From: Aplectana chamaeleonis | Taxonomy: Eukaryota; Nematoda; Chromadorea; Rhabditida; Cosmocercidae | Assembly: GCA_029168955.1 (NCBI GenBank) | Contig: JAPDOI010000288.1 | Location: 124,001 to 188,000, forward strand | Direction: 5' to 3' | Length of the DNA stretch: 64,000 nucleotides | Shown: in pieces, positions 1 through 12,075 of the stretch | Numbering within the stretch: position 1 is the first letter of the stretch | Layout of the letters: every line of letters begins with the position of its first letter | Program-made: the position numbers and the translations under genes | Notes under the pieces: model-generated | What the model was told of the DNA's origin: nothing | Seen by the model: the letters and a program-made list of their open reading frames with translations, nothing else | The model's database searches: none

Positions 1-4
1 TATA

Positions 5-283
5 CTGTGCTTCTCTGGGCCGAATTCCGGTCCGCGATTGCGTCTCGACACGCTTTGCGGCCGCGCGCTCTCGGGTCGGAAGAGTTTCCAGCGTCGCAGT
101 CGCCGATCTGTTGACTCTAGGTGGGTTTTAGAATTTGGAAATTAAACAAAATTGAAGAAATCGGTATAAAAAAGCCATATCAAGTCGGCTTTGGCACTGG
201 AAACTCGACTGAATCGAGCGCGTGCGGCCGCAAGGCGTGTCGAGACGCAATCGCGGACCGCAATTCGGCCCAGAGAAGCACAG
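5..283. mobile_element. TA-flanked palindromic MITE, copy 1
   Basis: Arms CTGTGCTTCTCTGGGC and GCCCAGAGAAGCACAG are inverted and continue inward past the NotI-like GCGGCCGC core for about 110 bases. TA lies directly outside each end (3-4 and 284-285), as in Tc1/mariner-type insertions. A second copy is at 22648-22926. Confidence 0.75.
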
Positions 284-285
284 TA

Positions 286-714
286 TGTGTCATACGAAAC
301 TGGATTCAATTCATTCACCAAAGCCGATCGTATAGAATATCGAGGTGTCAAGAGATTTTGAGGCGGTTTTGATTCAAATGGTATTTTTCCTTGAGTTTGA
401 AGTCATAAAAAACTTTGCATCTGTCCCTTAGGATTCTCTAGCTCCCTGTATGTGTCTAGATGAGATTCCACTAGAAGTCCGCTATTGCAAACGGAAACAT
501 TCCGCCAGAGTTTCGAGCGCCGGTAGAGGTGCTATCCTAGGGGGGGGACCGTTATATAGCACTTTACTACACCCACTTTTCCGTGCCGCCCCGACTCTCC
601 TGATTTTGGCAGGGGAGGGAAAACCCCGGGTAGGTGCTCAAATTCAGTGCGGCATTGCACCATAGTACCCCCCCCCACCGTTACAATAGATAATAGCACC
701 CCGGTAGAGATTCA
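286..714. other. Unassigned stretch
   Basis: Two G/C homopolymer runs (541-547 and 668-676) are present. No gene or repeat was recognised. Confidence 0.4.
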
Positions 715-1207
715 TTAAAGGCAGTGTTCACGATGAAATCGTTTTTCAGTTTTTCCATCTATCTTGAAAACGGTCCCATGCTGATTCCAATGATGTCTCT
801 GAAATCGTACAACACCTTCAGGGAACGGAGTTATGGTCTCTCAAAAATTGAGCCAAGGAAACATGTTGGACGAGTTGTCCGAGGCTTGTAACTTCCGCCT
901 TTTGCAGCCGATCTATGCGAGCTGACCTGAGTGAAGAGAGAAGCTGAGAATAAAGGGAAGAACGGGGCTAATGATTGAAAATCATCGCTCGTCTCACGAT
1001 CTCGAGCATTCATTTGTTCACGTCGGTGGGCGTGTGTTGCGCTTTGGGGATTTGCCTTGCGCTCGAAGTGGCAACTTCGGGCTCTTTTGGAGCTTTTCCT
1101 GGCTCGTTTTCATGCGTTTTTTTGACGTCAACGTTACAGTGTGCAACTCCACTACCCACTCCTAGTGGAAACTGAAACACATTTTTTATCGTGAACAGAG
1201 CCTTCAA
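715..1207 (+). mobile_element. TTAA-flanked MITE, subfamily G2
   Basis: Starts TTAA then AGGCAGTGTTCACGAT; ends ATCGTGAACAGAGCCT then TCAA, a decayed TTAA. The interior matches 13364-13855 in the same direction and 9723-10217 in reverse. Confidence 0.8.
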
Positions 1208-1909
1208 CTACACCAGGTGCAATTACAAAAAAACACTCCATTTTGGAGGCCTCTCTAATTACTTATGCATTCCCCAAAGGCTGGTATTTTCCTTTACATT
1301 ATGTACCAGTGATAAGTCAGTGTTCATAACCTCTGCTCAAGCACCTTCCCTTGATGTCAATGAATTTCGGCTATGTGATGCCGGACGAGTTCCGACGCCA
1401 GGCGGACGAGTTCGGACATCACGCCCCGGACATAGGTTCGTTGGGGTGGAGACAGCGGTCCGAGAGGTGAAGGTTGTTTAGGATACCTGAGTGAGGAATG
1501 GTGAAGGTTCCCTATAGACTTGCAACTTCGAAATTTGACGTTCTCTCAATCCTCTTTTTTTGCATTCAGTATATTTTTTTAATCATTAATTTTGAAACAT
1601 TTTTTTCGTTAGCTGTCCTCCTTTTGAAATTCACTATTCTTAATGAAGTATTCTGCCTAGGTCATGAAAAATTTCCTTTGAGCTGTCTTGGAGTCAAAAT
1701 TTTTCGGAAAAAATTTCTAAGTGATTTTTGAAAAACTACCCGTTCTTCGCTCATAACATTTTTGCCCTCTGAGACAAATCTTAGAATGAAGCTGTTTCCA
1801 AAGTCTCCATGGAATTTTGCGACGAATAGTGTTTTCATGTTGAGAAAAATACGTTTCCAGTCTCTCAGCCGATTTCAATTTATGAAGTAACGTTTCTTAC
1901 ACCAGAAGC

Positions 1910-2935
1910 AATCAGTTTTTCGTTCATAACTTTTTTTAACCTGGGAGATGGCCCTTTAGTGAAGGTTGTTTTCGGAATCCCCATGAAATTCTGCATCGAA
2001 TAGCGTTTTCAGTTTTGAAAAATATGTTCCCATTCTACCAGCCGATTTCAGTTTATAGAGTGCATTTTTTTTGCCTGAAATTATCGGTTTTTCGTCCATA
2101 ACTTTTTTGAGCTTGGAGATAGACCTTTGGTGAAAGTTGTTTTTGGAATCACGATGAAATTCTGGTTCGACTAGTGTTTCAAGTTTACAAAAATATTTTC
2201 TCAATCCTTCAGCCTAATTCATTTTACGAAACACCGGTTCTCCGCCTTTAACTCTTTAACCTCTGGAGATAGGGTTTTGTGGAACGTTGCTCTTGAAATC
2301 TGCGTAAAATTCTGCATCGAATGATATATCGGATTCCTAACTTTGCTTGCTCCATAAGTCAGCCAGGTCGGTGGAGCCGAGCCCCGTTGTAGGCTCCAAA
2401 ACTCTGCGTCTCTTACTTACACCATAGAGGCGAGAGCACCCTATGGAGATAACTATGGAGCTCGGCTCCACCGACCTGGCCGGCTTATGGAGCAAGCAAA
2501 GTTAGAAACCCGATACATCGTTCGACGCAGAATTGTTCGCAGATTTCAGAATAACCTTCACTACAACCCTACCTTCAACGGTTGAAGAGTTATAGGCGAA
2601 AAACTGGTGTTTGGTAAAATGAGTTAGGCTGAAGGATCGAGAAAATATTTTGTAAAACTGGAAACAACGGTCGACGCAGAATTCCATCGAGATTTCGAAA
2701 ACCACCCTCACCAAAGGTCTATCTCCAAGCACGAAAAAGTTATGGACAAAAAACCGATAACTTCAGGCGAAAAAAATGCACTCTACAAACTGAAATCGGC
2801 TGGTAGAAGGGGAACGTATCTTTTAAAACTGAAAACGCTATTCGATGCAGAATTTTATGGGAATTCCGAAAATGACCTTGACCAAAGGGTTATCTTTTAG
2901 GGCAAAAAATTTATGAACGAAAAACCGGCAGTGAA
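1910..2935. repeat. Large foldback element with tandemly repeated arms
   Basis: The two arms (about 1910-2345 and 2505-2935) are inverted copies, each built of imperfect units of about 140 bases with the theme GGAGATAGACCTTTGGTGAA. The centre is a second inverted repeat (2337-2510) with TTTGCTTGCTCCATAAG at one end and its complement at the other. Confidence 0.75.
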
Positions 2936-3144
2936 ACCCACCCAATCTTGAAAATGACTTGCATGAGTGTTGGGTCACTTTCATTCTTTTTCGGGGCGTT
3001 TCACCGGTTTTCCCAATGGTGAAGGTTTCCCATTTCACCTTCCCAGGGGTGAAGGTTGGTGGAGTACATGGCTCCACCCAACGAAGCTATGGCCCCGGAT
3101 GAGATCGGACGGCACTGGCCGGACGAGTTCCGACGCAACCCCAA

Positions 3145-3310
3145 ATTTACGGAATAGGGTCTCTCTACACACCGAGGGAGGAGTAGTCCCGTTTTTGCAG
3201 TTCGATACGTCGCGCGACTCAATGCAAGCGAAGTGTTTCCAAGTGGAATTAGAGGGCGAGAGGCGAGACAATTCCTCCCTCGGTGTGTAGAGAGCCCCTG
3301 TCCCCAAATT
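3145..3310. repeat. Small inverted repeat
   Basis: Arms CTCTCTACACACCGAGGGAG and CTCCCTCGGTGTGTAGAGAG face each other around a spacer of about 75 bases. CCCCAAATTTAC occurs just outside both arms in the same direction. Confidence 0.65.
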
Positions 3311-3429
3311 TACTCTGTTTCCCCGAGCGCTTGTGCGGAGCGATGGTAGAGACAGCGAGAAAGTATGGGGAGAAGGAGACGCAACGTACGCGCGCAGACG
3401 TAAGCGATGAACGGAAATAAATTTCACTC

Positions 3430-4274
3430 GGAAACAGGCGATACATGTTTAATGGTTTTTGAATGTGTATTTGGAGTGTAAAGTGTCCCGTTGGAATGTC
3501 ACCAGACCTTCAGTAGAACTCAAGTCTGAAAGTGAGCAGAAAAGTGTAGTGTGATTTTCTATGATGCCTTTTATCAAATCCTTTCGATTTTTCCATGCAG
3601 AATTCTTTCGATTTTGTGCCCAGCTTCCTCGAACAGCCTTGATTCTGACTACGTCAACTAATTTTCCCCAGCAATTGTCATGAAACTCAGTTCAGTTTTC
3701 TACTTTTTCCAAGATTCCGAAAGATTCATGGTGTGAAACAGCTGTTCCCTCATTCGATAGCCTTTCTCAGTTTCTGCTCTGGACCGCTATACATTAGGTT
3801 TCAGGTGTGTAATTATTTACTTAGCTGCTCTGTTTAGGAGCGTCACATTTCAGTGAAAAAAAATCTCCTGGAAGAAGTGCTGACGATGAAGAATCTGCCC
3901 GTTTTCCCGCAGAAACGCAAATTTTGATATGCTCTAAGGACGAAGGTACGACGAAAAAAGGCCAGAGATAGGGTGGAAATCCCGTGCCTCAGGCGATCTA
4001 TTGGATCACCCCTCCCACGTCAGATAACAGCAGTCCACAGTACGTTTCACCAAAGGAACAGTTGGTGAATTCTCGAATACTCTTTATACTGGAAGGTTCT
4101 AATATCCAAGCTAATGCATTGAGCCATCCTATTTTCAAAGAGTTTTTGAGACAACCAATAGAAAGCAAAGTCATTTACCTAAGAACTTTGAAAACAAAAC
4201 CATTTCCGACGTTAGGTATCACGCTTGTCCTTGAGTCCCCCGAAACACACTATTTAAATATTCCAGAGTTTTCC
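3430..4274. other. Unassigned stretch
   Basis: A weak open frame runs from 3984 to 4310, but it enters the neighbouring MITE. Nothing else was recognised. Confidence 0.35.
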
Positions 4275-4750
4275 TTAAGAGCACAGTCCAACCTCAGGGG
4301 TAATTTTTGATATTATGGTCCGGTCGCCGCCTACAGCAACCCTGCCAAGCGCGAAATCTCAATTTGCTCAAATAACAGAGAAAAAGCTAGGAAAAAGTCG
4401 GCCACGCCCCCTTCAAAGAAAAAATGGGTAAAGCCCAATGGCAGGTTTTCGACCTCAATAGGGAAGAGACGTGCGAATGATTTTATTCAAAGTCCATGTT
4501 CTTCCTTTTGTTTTCGGTCTGGCTTCATACCTGATTTAAAATGATGGCTGCGAATAAAGAGAAAAAACAGGCTGGAGACAACTCGTTCGCAAACTTCTAG
4601 CCCTTCAAAATCGAAATTTTCGAGGAGCCGTAATTCCGTTGGTAGTGAGTTCAGAGCGATTCTGGAGACACCATTGTGATCAGAATGAAACTTCCTGCAA
4701 GATAGGCAGAAAAACGGAAAATCGATTTTGAGGTTGGACTGTGTCTTTAA
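4275..4750. mobile_element. TTAA-flanked MITE, subfamily G6, first of a chain of three
   Basis: TTAA at 4275-4278 is followed by GAGCACAGTCCAACCTCA. The right end is TGAGGTTGGACTGTGTCT then TTAA at 4747-4750, which is also the left TTAA of the next element. Confidence 0.8.
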
Positions 4751-5227
4751 AGGCAGCGTTCACGATAATCTTCAATTTTGGGATTATTCGCTATATTGAC
4801 CAAGTGGCCCCCGGGTAGAACTAAAATGACATAGAAATTGAGAAAAACACACCGGAAGTACCCGAAATCAGCCCGCCTTTTAAGTATCACAGGAAGTGTT
4901 TGTTGTGACAATGAAATCTTTTGCGGACCCGTCTTTTGCAATGCTCTACTCTCAATTGCTCCATGCTTTCCTTCGGACCCTAACTAATACTGTTTTGACT
5001 AAAATATTCCTCCATTTCTGATTAGCCCCATTTTATACCGGTGACAACCACCATGAACATGTTCATCCAGCCGGACAACTAGTTCATGTTATAGAATAAT
5101 GTCACTGAAACACGACGCTTTAATGCGTTTCTCGCCATTTCTTCGTAATTTGGGTAACACTTGGAGGCCAACTCATTGTTTTATGCGGAAAACTCGGGAA
5201 CGAACTCATCGTGAACACTGCCTTTAA
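4747..5227 (+). mobile_element. TTAA-flanked MITE, subfamily G1, middle of a chain of three
   Basis: Starts AGGCAGCGTTCACGAT and ends ATCGTGAACACTGCCT. It shares TTAA with both neighbours (4747-4750 and 5224-5227). The interior, with GTGGCCCCCGGGTAGAACTA, matches 14558-15039 and 35814-36304. Confidence 0.85.
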
Positions 5228-5731
5228 GAGCACAGTCCAACCTCAGGGGTAATTTTTGATATTGCGGTCCAGCTGCCATGTATGCGGAGCAGTAGCTTTG
5301 CGTCTTGACTAAATGATTACATGAAAAAAAAAACGTATAGCAAGCCTGCCATGCGCAAAATCTCAATCCGCATAAATAAGCGAGGAAAAAGTCGACCACG
5401 CCCCCTTCAAGAAATAAATATGTTTCGCTCACCGACGAGCATTCGATATCAAAACGGCCGAGAAACGCGATAGATCTTCTTCAAGATATATGTTCTCCAA
5501 TGTCTTCGGGTTGGCTTAATACTGTAGCCTGCCTCAGATATAAGAAAAACAGTCTCGAGACAACTCGTCCGCGAACTTCTCGCTGTTCAAATTCAGTATC
5601 TTCGAGGGCTCATAACTCCGTTTTAAATGAGCTCTGAGCGATACAGAGACACCGTTGTGATCAGCGTGAAGGTTTCTCCACGATAAGCAGAAAATTGAAA
5701 AATCGATTCTGAGGTTGGGCTGTGCCTCTAA
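5224..5731. mobile_element. TTAA-flanked MITE, subfamily G6, last of a chain of three
   Basis: Starts GAGCACAGTCCAACCTCA and ends TGAGGTTGGGCTGTGCCTC, followed by CTAA in place of TTAA. It is a second copy of the 4275-4750 element. Confidence 0.8.
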
Positions 5732-5962
5732 GATTAAAGGCAGCATACACGCTCGTAAACGTGCTTGAGATAACTACGGAAATGGAATGCTATGGCTCAG
5801 AGCACAACGCCTACGCATTTTGAAGCTACAAAAACAATCAACAATGACGCTACACGAGTAAGAAGTTGGCCCCGCCCTGTATTTCTCCCCCCCTGTATTT
5901 GCCTCCTCCTATTGGCCTCCAAAACAGGTGTGCATGCAGGGCTGGGCACGCGTCCCGGTTAA

Positions 5963-6510
5963 CCTTAGGGAGTGCATATTGGACGTTGCAGAGAGGGCGA
6001 AGGGGGGTGCCTAAACCGGACCCCAAAAAAAAGCGAAGTGCTTGTTCTGTAGAATTTCAGGAGCAAAATAATACACGATTGTTTTCTGGTTCGTCATATC
6101 TTCTTCTCCGCTTTTTAAGACAAACACTGACAGAATTAAAATTATTGATAGATATGCTGTTTGCGTTCGCAATAATTCATAGTTGCTGTCAAAGCTCCTC
6201 ATCAACAACTCTATGAATTAAAGATCATATATAATGTGTTTTATAGTTTTGATGAAAGAATAAACACTACACTGTTATCTTGTAGCACGTAAGGATTGAT
6301 GTGGTGTCTTGTTTCTTTGGTGCAACTTTCATTCATTAAGCGGGTGGTTACCGATTTGAGGCGAAGGTACAAAGACAGCGCTTAAAAGCGTTATCGTTCA
6401 CGTTCAGAAAAGGATTAGCGAACTGCTGTATTATGGCAGACTAAAAATACAGATATCACGGTCAGTATAGAAACAAGCCAACGGAAATTCGTCTATGAGA
6501 ATGACGTATG
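5963..6510. other. Unassigned stretch inside the split MITE
   Basis: AT-rich sequence with no gene or repeat recognised. Confidence 0.35.
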
Positions 6511-7480
6511 AAGAGAGCCGACTGTAAAAATTGAAGACTGCAAGTTCTAGTGAAAGAAGCAAATAATCGTATTTTCCTACTTAAGAAGTACCCTGCACAT
6601 AAAAGCCCGAATTTTATCCAGCTTGAATGCCGCAATCCCTTAGAGAGTGGGCTCGCCGTGCGATATGGTGTTTGTCCGCAGCTACACAGCGCATACTGGA
6701 GTGGACGCGCGCACGATATTAATCAAAAATAAGTTTTATTACAGAACGGGGATTAGAAAAGGATCGAAAGTGGGGTAAATGGAAGAAGTCAGAAATTGGA
6801 TGCTTTCAATGTAACCATTTCAGAAATCTATTGTAAATAAACTAAATTGGAGCAGGGTGAATTTTTCGAACTTGACAAGGTTCATTCAAATGAACTTTCT
6901 TGATTAAAAACAGCATTAACCATGAGAACTAGGAGCATTGGGAGAAAGAGGAGAAACTGGCAAGCATTTTAGTAACGAAACTTTGATATTCAATGGGTTT
7001 TAAGGACCTTAAAATTCGTCCCGGTTTTCGGGGTAAAACCGGGACGAGATTTAAGGTCCTTAAATCATATTAAAAACGATATTTTTTAAGCTTAATTGTT
7101 TACCAGATTCTCCTCTTACCCACAATATCCTTTGCTCGCATGTTTAATGCTACTTTTGATCAACTAGGTTCTTTTGAATTAAACTTTTCACGGCTAAATA
7201 CTCACCCCTGCTCCAACTTTGTTTGTTTACATTAAATTTTAAAAATGGGTACATCCAGAACTGACAATGTTCATCATCTTTCATTTCCTTCGGTTTCGAT
7301 CGTTTTCTCTTCCCCGTTCTGTAATGAAATACATTTTTTTATTAATACTGTGTGCGCGTCCACTCCCGTGTGCGCTGTGTAGCTGCGTACATATACCATA
7401 TTGCACGGCGAGCCGAGTCTCTAAGGGATTGCGGCATTCTATGTGGGTAAAAATCGGGTTTTCCACTCCCTGCGCATCTC
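6511..7480. repeat. Foldback element with a near-perfect central hairpin
   Basis: The left arm (about 6547-6860) and right arm (about 7195-7480) are inverted copies. Both carry a frame reading YGVCPQLHS or its close variants. At the centre (about 6997-7063) TTTAAGGACCTTAAA and GTCCCGGTTTT pair with their complements. A third arm copy lies at 63130-63415. Confidence 0.7.
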
Positions 7481-7929
7481 ATCAATCCCTAAATGGTTCC
7501 ACAACACAAAATAATTCTGAAAATTTCTTCATCACAACGATCAAACACGGATGAATCCTTCGTACATATAGGTTCATGAAAACCTTCGATAGAAAACATT
7601 AATTACTGCAACAAAAGTAGCTCTGTTGTTGTTTGTAATTGCTGAATTCTAATGAATAAAAAATTGTTTTATCTTTTGTCGCGACCTACCCTCTCATTAA
7701 AAGTTTTCTTCATAAGATTGTTTGGAAGTTTAAAAATTACACTACCTTTTTTGTTGACATTTTCGGAATTATCTTTATTAAGTGCTTTTTTTATACTCTG
7801 GTTTATCGAAATAAGGAAGTCAAGATCATGGCTGTTGTGCTCGACTTCTCGGAAAACAGCCGATTTCGATTTCCCATAGGGGAGTGCCTAAAAATTATCG
7901 AGCTAAGGGGCGTGCATGTTCAAAATCGC
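7481..7929. other. Unassigned AT-rich stretch
   Basis: An open frame of 75 codons (7652-7879) is hydrophobic and starts in plain AT-rich sequence. I see no support for a gene. Confidence 0.35.
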
Positions 7930-8215
7930 CATGCCGGGACGTGTGCCCAGCCCTGGGTGCAAGGCGTATATGTGGTTTATCTATTCTACCACCTACGAAC
8001 GTCACCGACTGTGAGAATGGCCCACCACCTCTTTTTTAGAAGAGGACGGCAAATACAGGGGCGAGCAGATACAGGGGCGGGGTCACCTTCTTACTCGTGT
8101 AGCGTCATTGTGGGTCGCTTTTGACGCTTCAGAATGCGTAGGCGTTGTATTCTGAGCCATCCCATTATATATGCGTAGTTATCTCAATGACGCTAACGAG
8201 CGTGTATGCTGCCTT

Positions 8216-8566
8216 TGAGGAGTTGGCCCCTCCTCTGTATTCCTCTGCCCCTGTATTTTTGTCCTCCTCCAAAACAGGGGTACTGGGCCATTCCTACTGT
8301 CGTCGATGTATGTGGCTTAGTTATTGTACTTATTGTACCACCCACATACGTCGCTGATGGCGGGAATGGCCCAGAACCTCTGTTTTGGAGGAGGACGCAT
8401 ATACAGGCGGCAGAGAAATACAAGGGCGGGGCCAACTTGTGGCTCCTGTAACGGCATTGTGGGTCGTTTTTGACGCTTCTAAATGCGTAGGGGTTGTGTT
8501 CTAAGCCATACCATTCTATTTCCGCAGTTATGTCAATCACGTTTACGAGCGTGTATGCTGCCTATA
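8216..8566. mobile_element. Truncated second copy of the palindromic G5 MITE
   Basis: It abuts the right end of the split element. The inner arms, with CCTCCTCCAAAACAGGGGTA and its complement, and the right terminus AGCGTGTATGCTGCC are present. The outer 200 bases of the left arm are missing. Confidence 0.65.
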
Positions 8567-9722
8567 TGGAGTTATTTGCAACGTATTATTGATTTTCGCA
8601 CTGGGTCACCAATTTACATATATTCGACCTGGATTCTAGTGATACTTCGCGTTTCCCATTGAAGGTTGGCGCAAACTCGGTGCATATTACAGCGAGTTTA
8701 TGCCACTGTTCAATTCGGAACGCAAAGTATCACTAGGATCCATGACGACAGTACAAACCCCTTTTGATGGATGAATTATTTATTGGATAAACAAGCTGCT
8801 GAACAAAAATGATTATGTTTTTGGTGATCCCTGTTTGGTGGGTAGTTCTTGGAGCCGATTTGGTACGATAATTTTTGAATTTTTTGGAACTGCACCTCGA
8901 ATATGCCCCTGCGTCAATGGTTGTCCTTCTTAACTCGTCCTTGATGTTAATCTGTCTGCACTTAACCTAAACTCGACGTGCAAGCATCCTTGAGTATTTT
9001 CCCCTTACTTCGGACAGCAAGGGCTCGCTGGCTATCCAAAAATAGCAATGTTCACACGTCCAAGTCATGCTGCAGTCGACATGCCGACAGAAGCATTCGC
9101 CTTCAGTTGTTGTTATACCAAACCTCAGCCTCGCTGACGGGTCCGAAACGGCATGAAATGGAGGAGGCAAAGTCTTGATAGTCTTCCAAATGCATTCTTT
9201 AGAAAACAGATGCAAGTTGAGGTTCACTTCTGCCGGAGAACGCTCCCCACACCATCAGCAAGTCTTTTCCAAAAATCAGTCTACTAAGTCGCTCGGAGTC
9301 ATTCTGCCAATCTCGCAACCAGTTATAAGGATGAGCTTTCATTAGGAAGTAGCACTAAGAGGTGCTCTCGGAGAATGATAAATATTTCTGCTCTCTCCTA
9401 AAAAAAACAAAATCTAATTCTGAGATGAAAACATTACGTAACGCGTAGGCTCCCTTGCTGCAGAGGCTGCATCTGATAGGATGTACATATGTTTTACTTA
9501 CTCGTCGAGCTACGGCTATTGACTGTTTTTGTTAGAATCGTGATTGCTCATCGTAAAGTCGCGAGAACAAGTGTGGATTCTCACTATAGCATCCCTAACA
9601 AAGTTAATACATGAAGACGAAATCTTGTGGATTGAGAGCTGAACTACAGCATCTTCCATACAAATTACGTATATACGCAACCCGTAATACATTTTCTGTA
9701 AAAGCGGACTTCATTTGCTAAA
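8567..9722. other. Unassigned stretch
   Basis: A short inverted match around 8636-8735 (CTAGTGATACTTCGCGTTTC against its complement) is the only structure noticed. No exon could be supported. Confidence 0.35.
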
Positions 9723-10217
9723 TTAAAGGCACTGTTCGCGACTAACTTCATGCTCCAATTTTCCATGAAAAACGCTTTTCGTGGCTCTCAGAAGCAGAAC
9801 AGCGTCTAAAAAACGGGACGAAAGGCTACCCAGGAGCCGCAAAACGGCTTAGAAAAGTGGGCAAACCCCGTCGCTGTGGGCAAGTCCCGCCCCTTTCCGC
9901 CTCTCGACGTGAACAAAGGAACACTCGAAATCGTGAGTTCAGCTATGGTTTCCGATCAAAAGCCCCGTTCATCACTTCATTCTCAACTTCTCTCTTTACT
10001 CAGGTCAGCTCGCATACATTGGCTGCAAAAGACGGAAGTTACAAACCTCGGACAACTCGTCCACCATTTTCCCTAGCTAAATTTTTGAGGGACCATAACT
10101 CCATTCCCAGAAAGTCTTGTACGATTCCAGAAGCATAATTGGAATCAGAATGGGACCGGTTTCAAGATAGGCAAAAAAAAACAGAAAAGCGATTTTTATC
10201 GCGAACAGTGCCTTTAA
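9723..10217 (-). mobile_element. TTAA-flanked MITE, subfamily G2, reverse
   Basis: TTAA AGGCACTGTTCGCGA at the left and TCGCGAACAGTGCCT TTAA at the right. The interior is the reverse of the 715-1207 element. Confidence 0.85.
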
Positions 10218-10389
10218 GCAAGAGAAGTGCGTTGCTTGTAACTTTCTCAAACGATGACCCATTCCATTTCTGAAGCCGAACTGGGACGTCGACAACATGT
10301 TGATCCGCCCACCATGAGTCAAGGCTGACCAACGCGCCGATATTCGACGGGGCCGTAGCCGCGAGTTATGATCTGGTCGATGTCGAGCT

Positions 10390-10640
10390 GTTGCCAGCAG
10401 GCGTTTTTGCGCTCCAGATAAAAAGAAAGTATACGACGCATTTTTCAGACATCCTTCAAATTACAAGAGTGCAACCGGCTCAATTACCCAAGTTTGCGGT
10501 ACATTGGCCCCGCCCAGCATCTGGAGACCTTGCCCATCCGGTGGCGGCCCCACCGGAGGTTAGACGAACCCAGCCCCGACGTGTTGGTGTGGCTACCGCG
10601 GCACTTGTTGAGGTGGCGGCCGCGACGCGTGTCGGTGTAA
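10390..10640 (+). repeat. Interspersed repeat with the GTTTGCGGTA core
   Basis: The segment AAGTATACGACGCA followed by CCAAGTTTGCGGTAC recurs at 40225-40435 and in part at 56690-56830. The open frames over it are not alike between copies, so it is treated as non-coding. Confidence 0.55.
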
Positions 10641-11300
10641 AGTAGTTCCTAAGCTTGATGAAACAGTCCTGCAGGATGTGAACTGCTGCTAAATAGGCCG
10701 CTAAACGCGACACATCGAAATCTCAACAACCCGACAACAGGCGAACGTCGCTGGGCAACGGGCAGGGGTCAGGCTGACAATGTGCGCGATTTCAGCTGTC
10801 AACAGGGAGCGGTTCATGAGACGACAAATTATCAACCTGTTGTCGACGTCCCAGTTTGCCTGAGCAGTTTATTGTCATTACGTCTACCGTAACCTGCCTT
10901 GATCTTTTTTTTTTGAAAACTTGATGGACACCATAATTGTGTTCAAAGCCCCAAATAACCCTCCTGGACTAACATTGAGTGAAAAGAAGATTCCGGACGC
11001 TCCAAAAATCGACAGGGGCTGCCTCCATGGGCAGGAAGTCAAAAAATTCCCTCTGAAACATCGTACAGAGGGGTTATTTTCTATGGGGTCTTCTTTTAAT
11101 TTTTCGAGCTAAGTTGTTGGGTTATGGCAACGTAAGGTCACTCACCCACCGCAACCTATGCAGTTTTTCGAATGGAATCTTTAATGAGAAATGATAAGTG
11201 TGCGACCAAAGTTTGATCTGCACAGTTTTGTGAAATGTTTTTTTCTGCTTTTACCATTTCCGTCTAAATCATCAGACCTGCACTTATAACCATTAGTATA
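10641..11300. other. Unassigned stretch
   Basis: No gene or repeat was recognised. Confidence 0.35.
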
Positions 11301-11823
11301 CAGTTTACCGCAATGTTAAGAGGCTATGGTGCGGTTGCGGTCGACATGCTAAACCACGGTGGGAAACTTGGCACTTTTCCACATTTCGTCATCGATCGAC
11401 AGCACAGCTGATTTTCTGGGTGAGTTACCATTTCTACTTCTTTCTTCACGCTTGTTTCTGCTTTAATTGTGTTTCTAACTCTTTTAGTATTACGAATAGT
11501 TGCTTTTCTTAGTGCTCGAGGGGAAGTTGCTGTTTTTTTTTCAATTTTGAAGTAGAATTTTGAAAAAAAAAACACTTTCAGGATCGAGCAAACGACAAAT
11601 TCCCCTCATGCACTGAAGATAGACTCTATTCGTAATATTAGAATAGTCAGAAACAAAAATAAAGCAGAAACAAACAAGAAAAAATAACAAAACCGTAACT
11701 CATTCAGAAAATCAGCTCTGCCTTCGATCGATGACGAAATCTGGCAAAGTGCCAGATTTTCCAATGTAGTTCGAGTGTGTCTACCGCAACCGCACCATAG
11801 CCTTTCAATATTGCGGTAAACTG
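11301..11823. mobile_element. Tc1/mariner-type MITE
   Basis: Termini are CAGTTTACCGCAATGTTAAG and its near-perfect inverse. TA lies just outside both ends. Arms match for over 100 bases, including CATCGATCG and GCTGATTTTCTG. No transposase frame is present. A shorter relative is at 22929-23158. Confidence 0.85.
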
Positions 11824-11997
11824 TAGCTATAAATTCGCCGCAGGATTAGTTTTTCCGCATTAAAGAACTGCAGAGTTCAAACTTTTACGACCCAATTTTT
11901 TAAATTTTCCCATAAAAATCTCCCATGGTGAGTTCAGTGCTCATCGACACATTGGATGATCAATATGAGTACTTTGGATAAGTGCGGAAATTGAGGC

Positions 11998-12075
11998 CTC
12001 GGTTAGGATTCGAGCTCGTTACTTCGCTTCTCCAACAACTGCGCCCACTACCACTTCGCCAAGTGGCTATGGTGG
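11998..12075 (-). pseudogene. tRNA-like relic
   Basis: On the minus strand TTGGCGAAGTGGTAGTGG resembles an A box and AGCTCGAATCC a B box, with about 50 bases between. No convincing acceptor stem was found. Confidence 0.3.

Larger units (their letters stand above)
5734..8218. mobile_element. Palindromic TTAA MITE, subfamily G5, split by an insertion of about 2 kb
   Basis: The left arm (5734 to about 5962) begins TTAA AGGCAGCATACACGCT. The matching right arm (about 7930-8218) ends AGCGTGTATGCTGCCT then TTGA. Both arms contain the GTGCCCAGCCCTG core. Sequence 5963-7929 separates them. Confidence 0.7.

Noticed and set aside
10391..10645. Frame with QLPKFAVHWPRPASGD
   Set aside because: The DNA is an interspersed repeat (also at 40225-40435 and 56690-56830), and the frame is not kept in the other copies.
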